Part shown: in pieces, positions 34,290 through 42,605 of the stretch
How positions within the stretch are numbered: the first letter of the stretch is position 1
Layout: each line of letters begins with the position of its first letter
Origin: Streptomyces flaveus
Lineage (GTDB): Bacteria > Actinomycetota > Actinomycetes > Streptomycetales > Streptomycetaceae
DNA: 64,000 nt
Assembly: GCF_014647675.1 (NCBI RefSeq)
Contig: NZ_BMPQ01000022.1
Location: 95,349 to 159,348, forward strand
Direction of reading: 5' to 3'
Position numbers and translations under genes: made by a program
Notes under the pieces: model-generated
The model's input: the letters and a program-made list of their open reading frames with translations, nothing else
What the model was told of the DNA's origin: nothing
Databases searched by the model: none

Positions 34290-35093
34290 GTGGCCGAGGC
34301 AGCCGGCGCAGCAGAAGTACCCACCGTGCCCGTACCCTCCCGCGCACGCGTCGGGCGCCAGGTGCGCGTTCCGAAGACGGCCGAGCTGGTCGCCGGACAT
34401 CTGCGCCGTCAGATCGTACGCGGCGAACTGAAGCCCGGCGACGCACTGCCGCCGGAGTCAGGGCTGATGGAGCAGTTCGGCATCTCCCGGCCGACGCTGC
34501 GCGAGGCCTTCCGCGTACTGGAGTCCGAGTCGCTGATCACGGTGCGTCGCGGAGCGCACGGCGGCGCCCGGGTGAGCGCGCCGGACTCCGATGTCGCGGC
34601 CCGCTTCGCCGGTCTGATCCTGGAATACCGCGGCGCCACCCTGGGCGACGTCTACCGCGCGGCGGCGATGATCGAGCCGCCCTGCGCACGCCAGCTCGCC
34701 ACCAAGCACACGGCAGGCGACATCAAGCGGCTGCGCGAGGCGGTGGCCGCCGAGAAGGCCGTACTCGACGATCCGCTCGCCCTGGTCGACGCCCAGGACG
34801 CCTTCCACGCCCTGCTGGTCGAACTGACCGGCAACCAGACCCTGATCCTGCTCTGCGGCATGCTGCGCAACATCGTCGACCGCGCCAACGCCTCGTACAC
34901 CGCTGCCGCCGTCGACACCGAGACCCAGAAGACCCAGGCCCTCAAGGGCCACCGTGCGCATGTACGGCTGGTGGGCCTGATCGAGTCGGGCAAGGCGGAC
35001 GAGGCCGAGAAGCTGTGGCAGCGCCACATCTCCAGCGCGGACGACGTCGTCAACTCGGCGGGACCGAAGACGGTCCTGGAGCTCATCGACTGA
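34290..35093 (+). CDS. GntR/FadR-subfamily (FCD) transcriptional regulator
   Basis: 267-aa regulator. The N-terminal winged helix-turn-helix (LVAGHLRRQIVRGELKPGDALPPE, then ISRPTLREAFRVLESESLITVRRG) is followed by an all-helical FCD ligand domain. The metal-site residues of the domain (Asp in DAQDAFHALL, His, later His in HRAHVRLV) are visible. FadR-type proteins usually bind an acyl-CoA or organic acid and repress catabolic genes. GTG at 34290 has GAGGAG eight bases upstream. It is the only regulator inside the 25-53.5 kb island and hence the best candidate for the repeated A/T-rich sites. Confidence 0.93.
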   Translation: MAEAAGAAEVPTVPVPSRARVGRQVRVPKTAELVAGHLRRQIVRGELKPGDALPPESGLMEQFGISRPTLREAFRVLESESLITVRRGAHGGARVSAPDSDVAARFAGLILEYRGATLGDVYRAAAMIEPPCARQLATKHTAGDIKRLREAVAAEKAVLDDPLALVDAQDAFHALLVELTGNQTLILLCGMLRNIVDRANASYTAAAVDTETQKTQALKGHRAHVRLVGLIESGKADEAEKLWQRHISSADDVVNSAGPKTVLELID

Positions 35094-35210
35094 CCGAGAG
35101 ACCCACTGACCAAGGGATTCACATCCCGGACACGGGCCCGCCGGCCGACCGGCGGGCCCGCGGCATGTCCGAACCACGTCCGGCGCCCGCCGCTCCCTTG
35201 CACTCTTGAA

Positions 35211-35242
35211 ACAGTTAGATAATTATAGGAGGCGCACTGAAT
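35211..35242 (+). promoter_or_regulatory. Bipartite A/T-rich site upstream of amidohydrolase
   Basis: ACAGTTAGATAATTATAG at 35211-35228 is followed after six bases by CACTGAAT at 35235-35242. The same two blocks with the same spacing occur at 44992-45023, which makes them the clearest repeated regulatory element here. It lies 25 bp before the ATG of the amidohydrolase. CAGT and ACTG at the ends form a short dyad. TATAGG may double as a -10 element. Confidence 0.75.
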
Positions 35243-35267
35243 AGCTCTGGGTCGGGAGGCAACGGCG

Positions 35268-36455
35268 ATGGCGATGGCCGAACAGCGTAAGCGGATCTTC
35301 GACTGCGACCAGCACATGTACGAGGAGCGGGATTCCTTCACCCGCTACCTCCCCAAGGAGTACCTCGGTCAGGCCGTGGCCCCCGTGACGCTGCCGGACG
35401 GCCGTGAGGTCATCCTCGCGGGAGACAGGATCGTGGTCTGTCTGGAGCCGGAGTTCGGGCAGGTCTACCGGCCCGGCTCGCTCAAGGAGATGCTCAAGGC
35501 GATGGCCTCGGGCAACCCGGAGGAGACGTACCAGTTCGAGCCGATGCACGAGGCGTACCAGAACCGTGAGGCCCGGCTGCGGGTCATGGACGAGCAGGGC
35601 CTGGACCAGACGATCATGTATCCGGGCGGCTGGGCCCTGGTCGCCGAGGAGTACGTACGCGGCGTCGAGCCGCTCTACGCCAACTACCACTCGTTCAACC
35701 GCTATATGGACGAGGTCTGGGGCTTCAACCACCAGGACCGCATCTACACCCCCGCCCTGCTCTCACTGCGCGACCTCGACAGCGCGGTGAAGGAGCTGGA
35801 GTTCGTCCTGGAGAAGGGCGCCCGGTTCATCATGCTGCCGACGGGGCCCCAGTACGGCCGCTCACCGGGCGACCCGTACTTCGACCCGTTCTGGAAGCTG
35901 GTCAACGAGGCCAAGGCCAGCGTCTGCTACCACATCAGCGAGTTCTACTACAACTCGCATGTCGCCCCGGCCTGGGGCCATGACCCGAACCCGATCCACT
36001 TCCGTATGTCCGCCTGGCAGTGGATGAACACCTACGGCCAGCGCCCGATCGAGGAGACGCTCTCCGCGCTCATCTTCGACAACCTCTTCGAGCGGTTCCC
36101 CGACGTCAACGTCCTGGTCTCGGAGTTCGGCGCCGAGTGGGTGCCGCACTTCGTCCGGCACATGGACAAGAGCCGGGGCATGGGCCGCAACGGACCGTGG
36201 ATCGGCGGGCAGTTGTCGGAGCGGCCCAGCCAGGTGTTCCGCAAGCACATCCGCGTGGTGCCCTACCCCGAGGACGACATCCCCGGTCTGGTGAAGCGGC
36301 TCGGCTATCACGAGTCGCTGGTCATGGGCTCGGACTACCCGCACGCCGAGGGCATCGCGAACCCCGCCGACTACCGCAAGCTCATCGCGGAGCTGGACGA
36401 GTCGGTGCAGGACGACATCATGTACAACAACGCTCAGCAGCTGGTGAGCCGCTGA
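35268..36455 (+). CDS. Amidohydrolase-2 family protein (COG2159 type)
   Basis: 395-aa TIM-barrel enzyme. The N-terminal metal motif is DCDQHMYE (DxDxH), and the C-terminal one is VMGSDYPHAEG. Intermediate His residues occur in CYHISEFYY and VPHFVRHMD. Related proteins are metal-dependent hydrolases or decarboxylases often found in terpenoid and aromatic-acid gene clusters. It has its own promoter with the bipartite site at 35211 and a GGGAGG ribosome site, and no downstream partner, since the next gene is convergent. Hydrolysis of a ring-opened 1,3-dione-like or lactone intermediate would fit, but that is inference. Confidence 0.87.
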   Translation: MAMAEQRKRIFDCDQHMYEERDSFTRYLPKEYLGQAVAPVTLPDGREVILAGDRIVVCLEPEFGQVYRPGSLKEMLKAMASGNPEETYQFEPMHEAYQNREARLRVMDEQGLDQTIMYPGGWALVAEEYVRGVEPLYANYHSFNRYMDEVWGFNHQDRIYTPALLSLRDLDSAVKELEFVLEKGARFIMLPTGPQYGRSPGDPYFDPFWKLVNEAKASVCYHISEFYYNSHVAPAWGHDPNPIHFRMSAWQWMNTYGQRPIEETLSALIFDNLFERFPDVNVLVSEFGAEWVPHFVRHMDKSRGMGRNGPWIGGQLSERPSQVFRKHIRVVPYPEDDIPGLVKRLGYHESLVMGSDYPHAEGIANPADYRKLIAELDESVQDDIMYNNAQQLVSR

Positions 36456-36495
36456 GCGTTCAGTCCCTCAAGCCCCCGCCTGGCGGCGGATCCGG

Positions 36496-37626
36496 TCAGT
36501 CGACCAGGTCCGCCGCCAGGTTCGCGATGTTGGTGAGCAGTGCGGTGCCGCGCCGTGAGTGGTCGTAACCGGCGAGCGGGTAGCCGTTGCTCAGCAGCGC
36601 GAAGGACAGACCCGTCTCCGGGTCCATGAAGCCCAGTTGGTACGCCGCTCCGGCACTCCCGAAGAGCAACGGCGAGCCGGTGGAGGGAAGTTGACTGCCC
36701 GCATCGGGGCCGGCGACGGTGACGAACAGTCCCATGCTCGTACGCCGGCTGCCCCCGCCGCCGTAGAGCTGGTCGCCGTGGGGATGCTCGGTCAGCCGGA
36801 TCCTGGTGCCCTCGGCCACCGCCTCCGGCTTCCACAGGCCCGAGTGCTCCAACGCCTGGAAGTACAGGGCGACATCGGCGGCGGTGGCGACGAGTGCGTG
36901 ACTGGGTTCGCCCGCCGCCAGCACCCGCGGGTCGGACAGGTACCAGGGTCCCCAGGGGTCGGGTTCCTGGTCGTCGTCGGTGCGGTCGGTGGCGGTCATC
37001 GGAGCGACCGTGGCGGGCTGACGGTCGACGGGGACGCCCAGTTCGACCGAGGTCAGGCCCAGCGGCCGTACGATCCGCTCGCGCAGGTAGTCGGCGAAGG
37101 GCAGCCCCGTACGCCGCTCGGTGATCTCGGCGATCAGCCAGGCGGCCGAGGTGAGATGGAACTGGAAGCGGCTGCCCGGCGGGTAGTCGAGACGCCAGCG
37201 GCCGAAGGCGGCGAGCCGCTGCTCCCGGTCGAGCATCTTCGGGTGGCCGAGCGGTGCGAAGGGGAAGCCGGCGGTGTGGGTGAGCACCTGCTCGACCGTG
37301 ACCGCCTCCTTCCCGTTCGGCGCGAACTCCGGGATGATCGCGGCGACTTGCTCACCGATGTCGAGCAGACCGTCGCCCATCAGCTTCCACACGGCGCCGG
37401 CGACGATCGAGCGGCCGACGGACTGCAGGATGTAGCGGGTGCCGGGGTCCGCGTCGCCCCAGGTCTCGTACGCCACCAGCCGGCCGCTCCTGGCGACGGC
37501 GACCTGCGCCGACGGAAGCGGGCCGTGCTCCACTTCGAGCCTGATGCGGCGCAGCAGTACGTCGAGCCGGTGCGGGTCGACACCCACGGCCTCGGGCGCC
37601 ACGGGCGCGTGGGCGTGGTCGGGCAT
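36496..37626 (-). CDS. Beta-lactamase-fold serine hydrolase with altered motifs
   Basis: 376-aa protein of the class-C beta-lactamase/esterase family (EstB-like). The expected SxxK motif appears as QSVGRSIV, with Arg where Lys is usual. The Tyr-x-Asn motif near PGSRFQF reads HLTSAAW and lacks the Tyr. The rest of the fold is intact (DIGEQVAAIIPEF, VEQVLTHTAGF, YLRERIVRPLGL, YGGGG). It may therefore be inactive as an esterase or use a modified mechanism. ATG at 37626 follows the preceding stop by one base, so it is the last gene of a five-gene operon starting at 39922. Confidence 0.82.
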   Translation of the reverse strand: MPDHAHAPVAPEAVGVDPHRLDVLLRRIRLEVEHGPLPSAQVAVARSGRLVAYETWGDADPGTRYILQSVGRSIVAGAVWKLMGDGLLDIGEQVAAIIPEFAPNGKEAVTVEQVLTHTAGFPFAPLGHPKMLDREQRLAAFGRWRLDYPPGSRFQFHLTSAAWLIAEITERRTGLPFADYLRERIVRPLGLTSVELGVPVDRQPATVAPMTATDRTDDDQEPDPWGPWYLSDPRVLAAGEPSHALVATAADVALYFQALEHSGLWKPEAVAEGTRIRLTEHPHGDQLYGGGGSRRTSMGLFVTVAGPDAGSQLPSTGSPLLFGSAGAAYQLGFMDPETGLSFALLSNGYPLAGYDHSRRGTALLTNIANLAADLVD

Positions 37627-37627
37627 G

Positions 37628-38050
37628 TCAGGACTCCAGGCGGACCGTCGCGGTGCCGGTGACCACCTCGGCACCGTGCTGGTTGACGGTACGCAGCGAG
37701 AACTGGGCGACCGGTCCGGCCGGCGTGTCCTCGATGGACTCGACGGTCGCCGTGGCGGTCAGGGTGTCGCCGGGCCAGACCTGCGCCTTGAAGCGCACCC
37801 CGTAGCTCAGCAGCGGCTCGATGCCGACCCAGTCGGTGAGGACCCGTCCGGTCATGCCCATCGTCATCATGCCGTGGGCGAAGACCCCGGGGTAGCCGGC
37901 GACTTCGGTGGCGAAGACGTGGTCGGTGTGGAGCGGGTTGAAGTCGCCGGAGGCGCCCGCGTACTGGACGATCCGGGTGCGCTTGAGATCGTCGACGAGC
38001 ACACTCTCGCGGCTCTCGCCGACCTTGATGTCATCCACGTACGGGCTCAT
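37628..38050 (-). CDS. MaoC-like (R)-hydratase subunit
   Basis: 140-aa hot-dog protein. The hydratase-2 motif YAGASGDFNPLHTDHVFA carries the catalytic Asp and His, followed by GVFAHGMMTMGMTGRVL. It would hydrate an enoyl-CoA. Translation starts at ATG 38050, sharing one base with the stop of the FAS1-like half upstream. The two genes together make the two halves of a double-hot-dog hydratase, as in heteromeric HadAB-type or ChsH-type enzymes. This one supplies the active site. Confidence 0.9.
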   Translation of the reverse strand: MSPYVDDIKVGESRESVLVDDLKRTRIVQYAGASGDFNPLHTDHVFATEVAGYPGVFAHGMMTMGMTGRVLTDWVGIEPLLSYGVRFKAQVWPGDTLTATATVESIEDTPAGPVAQFSLRTVNQHGAEVVTGTATVRLES

Positions 38051-38526
38051 CAGGCGTCGTCCTTCCCGGTGGCACCGGTGGCCGGTTCCTCGGATTTGGG
38101 AGTGGCGGGGCCCTCGGGCACGACGGCCACGGTCCGGGCGCTGACGACCGGTTCGCCGTCGGCGTCCCGGTACTCGGTGATGCGTTCGCTGAACAGCAGG
38201 CGCCCCGTGCGGCCCTGCTTCTCCCAGCTGCGGCCCGGCACGGTGTGGGCGTACAGCGTCTCTCCGACGCGTACCGGACGGTGGTACTCGAAGTGCTGCT
38301 CGGCATGCAGCCCTCCGCCGCCCTCCGGCATCACTCCCGGACCGCCTCCGGAGCCGAACCACTCCTCGCCGGGCTTCGGCCGCAGGTGGTAGTCGGGGTC
38401 GAAGTGGGCGCTCGCCCAGGTGAAGGTCGGCGGCGCGAGATGCTCGTACGCCGGGTTCTCATCGCCGATGGCCCGGGCGAACATCATGATGTGCCCGGCC
38501 TCGACGGGGAACGGCTGCCCTGTCAT
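38050..38526 (-). CDS. FAS1-like dehydratase / MaoC N-terminal half
   Basis: 158-aa hot-dog protein resembling the MaoC dehydratase N-terminal domain (FARAIGDENPAY, APPTFTWASAHFDPDY, LHAEQHFEYHRPVRVGETL). This half normally lacks the catalytic Asp/His and shapes the acyl pocket, often for bulky substrates. The C-terminal 25 residues are a low-complexity tail. It partners with the coupled MaoC subunit downstream. A 49-bp gap separates it from the hydratase at 38576. Confidence 0.86.
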   Translation of the reverse strand: MTGQPFPVEAGHIMMFARAIGDENPAYEHLAPPTFTWASAHFDPDYHLRPKPGEEWFGSGGGPGVMPEGGGGLHAEQHFEYHRPVRVGETLYAHTVPGRSWEKQGRTGRLLFSERITEYRDADGEPVVSARTVAVVPEGPATPKSEEPATGATGKDDA

Positions 38527-38575
38527 CGTTCGTGCTCCTCGTGGTCAATAAGCTTCTGGCAGGCGCCAGTTGGCG

Positions 38576-39421
38576 TCAGTACGGAAGGAAGGCGTCGCGC
38601 GTCGCCTCGTCCGGGTCGAAGTCCGGGGGCAGGCCCTCGAACTTGGGCTCCCGCTTCTCCACGAAGCTCGCCACCCCCTCGCGGAAGTCCGGCGAGCCCG
38701 CGAAGAACTCCATCGCCGAGTAGCTACGGGCCAGGGCGTCGGTGAAGCCGCGGTCGAGGTCGCCGTACACCTGGTGGCGTACGACGGCCATGGCGCGCGG
38801 GGAGCAGTTGCGGGCGATGTCGCGGGCGTACGCGCGGGCGGCGTCGAGGAGTTGGTCAGGGTCGACGACGCGACTGACGAGCCCCAGCTCCTTGGCTTCG
38901 TCGGCGTCGAAGACGCGGCCGGAGAGCAGCAGGTCGAGCGCGTTCTCCAGGCCGATGACGCGTGGCAGCACGTACGGCATGTTGTACTCGCCGGCCAGTC
39001 CGCGCCGGGTGAAGGCGGTGGTGAAGCGGGCGCCGCGGGCGGCGAAGCGGACGTCGCAGATCAGCGCCTGGATGAGGCCGATGCCCGCGCAGGCGCCGTT
39101 GACTGCGGCGATCAGGGGCTTCGGCATGTCGCGCCGGCTGTACATGGGCACGCGGGCCTGGAGGTTGAGGGACTGGCCGGGCTGGGCGTTCTGCTCAAGG
39201 CGCTGGACGTCCATGCCGGGGCAGAACGCCCTGCCCGCCCCGGTGATGATGACCACGCGGACGGTGGGGTCGGCGGCGGCCTCGTCCAGGAGCGCGAAGA
39301 AGCGCTGCTCCATGGGGATGCTCCACGCGTTCTTGCGCTCGGGCCGGTTGAGGGTCACGGTGGCGACACCGTCCTCGTCGACCTCGTACAACACCAGGTC
39401 TTCTGTGGGCTGTTCGGTCAT
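38576..39421 (-). CDS. Enoyl-CoA hydratase/isomerase family protein 2
   Basis: 281-aa crotonase-fold protein. Oxyanion segments are RAFCPGMDVQRLEQ and AVNGACAGIGLIQALICDVRFAA. The second catalytic region TRRGLAGEYNMPYVLPRVIG has Glu-Tyr in place of the common Glu-x pattern. It is similar to the paralogue at 33264, suggesting duplication within the island. ATG at 39421 follows AGGAGTG and lies 6 bp after the thioesterase stop. Hydration, isomerisation or C-C hydrolysis are all possible in this fold. Confidence 0.9.
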   Translation of the reverse strand: MTEQPTEDLVLYEVDEDGVATVTLNRPERKNAWSIPMEQRFFALLDEAAADPTVRVVIITGAGRAFCPGMDVQRLEQNAQPGQSLNLQARVPMYSRRDMPKPLIAAVNGACAGIGLIQALICDVRFAARGARFTTAFTRRGLAGEYNMPYVLPRVIGLENALDLLLSGRVFDADEAKELGLVSRVVDPDQLLDAARAYARDIARNCSPRAMAVVRHQVYGDLDRGFTDALARSYSAMEFFAGSPDFREGVASFVEKREPKFEGLPPDFDPDEATRDAFLPY

Positions 39422-39427
39422 CGTGTG

Positions 39428-39922
39428 TCACTCCTCGGCAAAGGGTTCGACGGGGTCGCCGACGCCGGCTCGCTCCCCGGAGATGCTCACCACCACCTGG
39501 CCCCGGGCGCAGACCCGGCCGTCCGGCATGCGTACGTCGACCTCGGCGAAGTGCAGTCGGCTCCCGCGTCGGACACAGCGCGCGTACGCGATGGCCTCGT
39601 GGCCGCGGGCGGGCGCGAGGTACTGCACCGACATGGAGACGGTGCTGAGCAGGCTGCCCTTGGTGAAGTCATGACCGGCGATCACGGCTCCCGAGCCCGC
39701 GGTGTCGATCAGCGCCGAGACGACTCCGCCGTGGAAGACGCCTTCGTGGGCCGAGAGCGCCTCGGTGAAGGGCATCGTCATCTCGATGCCGTCCGGGTCC
39801 CAGCGCAGGACGCGCATACCGGCGCTGCGGTTGAACTTGACCCCGCGTTCCCAACGGGCCCGGAACCACTCGCGGCGCTCGCGTTGTTCCTGGTCGGTGA
39901 GGGTCCTCGCCGTGACGGCCAT
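39428..39922 (-). CDS. PaaI-type acyl-CoA thioesterase
   Basis: 164-aa hot-dog thioesterase. The active-site segment is HEGVFHGGVVSALIDTAGSGAV, with the helix Asp/Thr positions typical of PaaI. It would release CoA from dead-end acyl-CoAs during catabolism. It is the first gene of the minus-strand operon 39922-36496 and is divergent from the CoA-transferase gene. A thioesterase and a CoA-transferase facing each other suggests CoA balance control. Confidence 0.88.
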   Translation of the reverse strand: MAVTARTLTDQEQRERREWFRARWERGVKFNRSAGMRVLRWDPDGIEMTMPFTEALSAHEGVFHGGVVSALIDTAGSGAVIAGHDFTKGSLLSTVSMSVQYLAPARGHEAIAYARCVRRGSRLHFAEVDVRMPDGRVCARGQVVVSISGERAGVGDPVEPFAEE

Positions 39923-39960
39923 CCGCGCACCTTCCAGTCTCCGGCTCCGTAACCCAGCGC

Positions 39961-40046
39961 TATATAGTTACATGATTTGGATAGTTGAAGCAATCATGAG
40001 GCCGCACTCCGTGCCTCCTGTATGTATTATTTATATAACTCATTCG
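39961..40046. promoter_or_regulatory. A/T-rich operators, thioesterase / CoA-transferase promoter
   Basis: CATGATT (39971-39977) and AATCATG (39992-39998) are a perfect 7-bp inverted pair, 14 bases apart, preceded by TATATAGTTA (39961-39970). A second A/T-rich stretch, TATTATTTATATAACTCATTC, lies at 40024-40044 just before the CoA-transferase. Together they place one site near each divergent promoter in the 144-bp gap. They belong to the island site family by composition and position, although the sequence is only loosely alike. Confidence 0.6.
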
Positions 40047-40066
40047 CCTTGACCGGGAGGCTCTAG

Positions 40067-41278
40067 ATGCCGTCGACCGCCCTGGCCGGGATCCGCGTCC
40101 TCGATCTGTCCCGTATCCTCGCGGCGCCACTCGCCACCCAGACGCTGGCCGATCTGGGCGCGGAGGTGATCAAGATCGAGCGCCCCGGAGTCGGTGACGA
40201 CTCGCGGACGTACGGGCCTCCGTTCCTCACCGACCGCGGCGGCGAGCCGACGGACACCGCCGCGTTCTTCCTCGCCTGCAACCGCAACAAGAAGTCGGTC
40301 ACCGTCAATCACGCCACCGCCGAGGGGCAGGAGTTGATCCGCGCGCTGGCCGCGTGCTCGGACGTCGTCGTCGAGAACTTCCGCGCGGGCACACTGGTGA
40401 AGTATGGCCTCGACCAGGAGAGCCTGCGCGCACTCAACCCCCGGCTGGTCTACCTCTCCGTCACCGGCTTCGGACAGACCGGCCCGTACGCCTCTCGCCC
40501 CGGTTACGACGGCATCTTCCAGGCCATGTCCGGGATGATGAGCGTCTCAGGGCATCCGGAGGAGCCGATGAAGGTCGGCATCAGCATGATCGACATCCTC
40601 ACCGGGCTGTACGCGTCCACCGCCATCCTCGCGGCCCTGCGGCACCGGGACGCCACCGGAGAGGGCCAGTTCATCGACCTCTCCCTGCTGGACTGCGGAC
40701 TCGCCACGCTCTCGCACTTCGCGATGAACTACCTGGTCTCCGGCGAGGTCCCGCGGCGCCGGGCCAACGGCGGCTACGGCGGGATCCCGTCCCAGGCGTT
40801 CCAGTGCGAGGACAAGCCCATCTTCGTCGTCGCCGGCAACGACAAACAGTTCGCGGCCTTCTGCGCGGCGGTCGACCACGGCGAACTGCTCCAGGATCCG
40901 CGGTTCGCCACGACCGCCGCACGGATCACCCACCGGGACGAGATCGTGCCCGTACTGGAGGAGATCCTGCGGACCAGAACAAGGGACGAGTGGCTGGCCG
41001 CGTTCGACGCGCACGATGTCCCGGCCGGCCCGATCAACGAACTGCCCGAGGTTTTCGCCGACCCGCAGGTCCAGCACCGGGAGATGCTGCTGGAGGTCGA
41101 AGACCCGGTGTCGGGGCAGCTGTCGCTCCTCGCCAACCCCATCCGGCTCTCGGCGACCCCCGTCGAGGACTACGCCCCGCCGCCCTCGCTGGGCGAGCAC
41201 ACCGCCGAAGTCCTGGGCCGACTGGCCGGGGTGACGGAGGATCAGCTCGCGGAGCTGCGGGCGCGGGGCGTCGTATGA
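40067..41278 (+). CDS. CaiB/BaiF family CoA-transferase
   Basis: 403-aa class-III CoA-transferase. Characteristic segments are LSRILAAPLATQTLADLGAEVIKIE and NKKSVTVN. The catalytic Asp176 is in GISMIDILTGLYA. It transfers CoA from an acyl-CoA donor to a free acid, and it is the only activating enzyme I find in the island, since no acyl-CoA ligase is present there. The start ATG at 40067 is preceded by GGGAGG. The gene stands alone on its strand and converges on the SDR at 41311. Confidence 0.93.
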   Translation: MPSTALAGIRVLDLSRILAAPLATQTLADLGAEVIKIERPGVGDDSRTYGPPFLTDRGGEPTDTAAFFLACNRNKKSVTVNHATAEGQELIRALAACSDVVVENFRAGTLVKYGLDQESLRALNPRLVYLSVTGFGQTGPYASRPGYDGIFQAMSGMMSVSGHPEEPMKVGISMIDILTGLYASTAILAALRHRDATGEGQFIDLSLLDCGLATLSHFAMNYLVSGEVPRRRANGGYGGIPSQAFQCEDKPIFVVAGNDKQFAAFCAAVDHGELLQDPRFATTAARITHRDEIVPVLEEILRTRTRDEWLAAFDAHDVPAGPINELPEVFADPQVQHREMLLEVEDPVSGQLSLLANPIRLSATPVEDYAPPPSLGEHTAEVLGRLAGVTEDQLAELRARGVV

Positions 41279-41310
41279 CGACCTGAGGTGCAGTGCGGGC
41301 GGCCGTCCCG

Positions 41311-42078
41311 TCAGCCGATCAGCGTTCGGCCGCCCTCCAGCATCAGTGTCGCGCCGGTCAGATAGGCCATGTCCTCGCTGACCAGCGCCGCCACCGCGCG
41401 ACCGATGTCCGACTCGGGGTCGCCGAGGCGGCCCAGTGGGATGCCGGCGTACAGCGGTCCGGCCTTCTCCGGGTGGGCGGCAAGGTAGTTCTCCGCGGCC
41501 GGGCTCAGGGCGGCCGGGCAGACGACGTTGACCCGGATTCCGTACGGGCCCCACTCCCGCGCGGCCACCCTGCTCAGCCCGCGGATCGCCTCCTTGGCCA
41601 TCGCGTACGCGCCGAAGGTCGGATCGCCCTGCACCGCGGCGGAAGAGCCGAGGTTCACGACGCTGCCTCGGCTCTCCTTCAGGTGGGGCAACGCGGCCTG
41701 CATCGCGTGGAAGGTCGCCAACGGGCCGCTACGGTAGGTGAGTTCGACATCGTCGTACGAGGTCTTCTCCAGCTTGCGCTGCACCGACGACTGCGCGTTG
41801 TTGACGAGGACGTCCAGCGCGCCGAACTCCCGTACCGTCTCGGCCACCATGCGGTCGACGTCATCGCGTTCGCCCACGTCCCCGGCCACGGTGTACGCCC
41901 GCCCGCCCCGCTCGGCGATCTCGGCGGCGGTGTCCTTCAGCTTGCTCTCGGTACGGCCCGAGATCACCACCGCCGCACCCTCGGCGGCCAGCGCGAGCGC
42001 GATCCCGCGTCCCACGCCCTGTCCGCCTCCGGTGACCAGGGCCACCTTCCCGGCCAGCCGTGCACGTCGCTCCGTCAC
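41311..42078 (-). CDS. SDR-family oxidoreductase
   Basis: 255-aa short-chain dehydrogenase. TGGGQGVG near residue 15, NNAQ, Ser in LGSSAAVQG and YAMAK are visible, and Arg in ISGRTESK favours NADP(H). GTG at 42078 has AAGGAG five bases upstream and overlaps the SnoaL-like stop as GTGA. It is the last gene of the operon 44925-41311, which also holds two acyl-CoA dehydrogenases. It is likely to act on a hydroxyacyl-CoA or ring ketone of the island's substrate. Confidence 0.88.
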   Translation of the reverse strand: MTERRARLAGKVALVTGGGQGVGRGIALALAAEGAAVVISGRTESKLKDTAAEIAERGGRAYTVAGDVGERDDVDRMVAETVREFGALDVLVNNAQSSVQRKLEKTSYDDVELTYRSGPLATFHAMQAALPHLKESRGSVVNLGSSAAVQGDPTFGAYAMAKEAIRGLSRVAAREWGPYGIRVNVVCPAALSPAAENYLAAHPEKAGPLYAGIPLGRLGDPESDIGRAVAALVSEDMAYLTGATLMLEGGRTLIG

Positions 42079-42605
42079 GTCGTCTCCTTCCAGAAGGGTG
42101 CCCACGAGGCAAAGGCGTCCGGCAGCGCCGGATTTCCGGCGCCCTCCCAGCCCTTGAAGTCCACCGCTTGGGGCCGCTCGGTGACATCGGCCGCGTACCA
42201 GTGCTGTTCACGGCGGCGGGAGAAGTACCACTCACCGTCCACCCGCGCGTACTCGTCCCAGTAGCAGATCGCCATCACGATCCACCGCTCCCCCACCTCG
42301 TGCTCGGCCCGGCAGTAGACCGCGCCGGTCGCGGTGTCGCGGCCGGTGAACTCGATGCGGTGGCCGCAGATCTGGTGAACGGAGCGGTGGAAGCCGCGTA
42401 GTTGGGGCTCGATGTGGTCGCGCAGGACCTGTCGGCCGCGGCCGTGGCGGCCCATGTCGACGTCGGGGTGGAAGCAGCCGGTCCAGGCGTCGAGGTCGCG
42501 GGCGTCCACGGCGAGGGCGTAGCGGATGGGGAGTTGCTGGATGGCGAGCTGCGATTCGATGCGGTCGATGCGGTCCTCGAGAGCGCGGATGTCGGTTGGG
42601 CTCAT
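42075..42605 (-). CDS. SnoaL/NTF2-like protein
   Basis: 176-aa alpha+beta-cone protein. The N-terminal helix (IRALEDRIDRIESQLAIQQLPIR as a heptad-like pattern), YALAVDARDLDAWTGCFHPDVDM and the strand-rich rest (RAEHEVGERWIVMAICYWDEYARVDGEWYFSRRREQHWY) match SnoaL_4-type polyketide-cyclase, ring-hydroxylase-accessory or isomerase-like proteins. Family members include ketosteroid-isomerase-like and dehydratase enzymes. It is coupled to the acyl-CoA dehydrogenase before it by ATGA overlap. Function within the island is unknown. A cyclic intermediate would suit this fold. Confidence 0.8.
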   Translation of the reverse strand: MSPTDIRALEDRIDRIESQLAIQQLPIRYALAVDARDLDAWTGCFHPDVDMGRHGRGRQVLRDHIEPQLRGFHRSVHQICGHRIEFTGRDTATGAVYCRAEHEVGERWIVMAICYWDEYARVDGEWYFSRRREQHWYAADVTERPQAVDFKGWEGAGNPALPDAFASWAPFWKETT

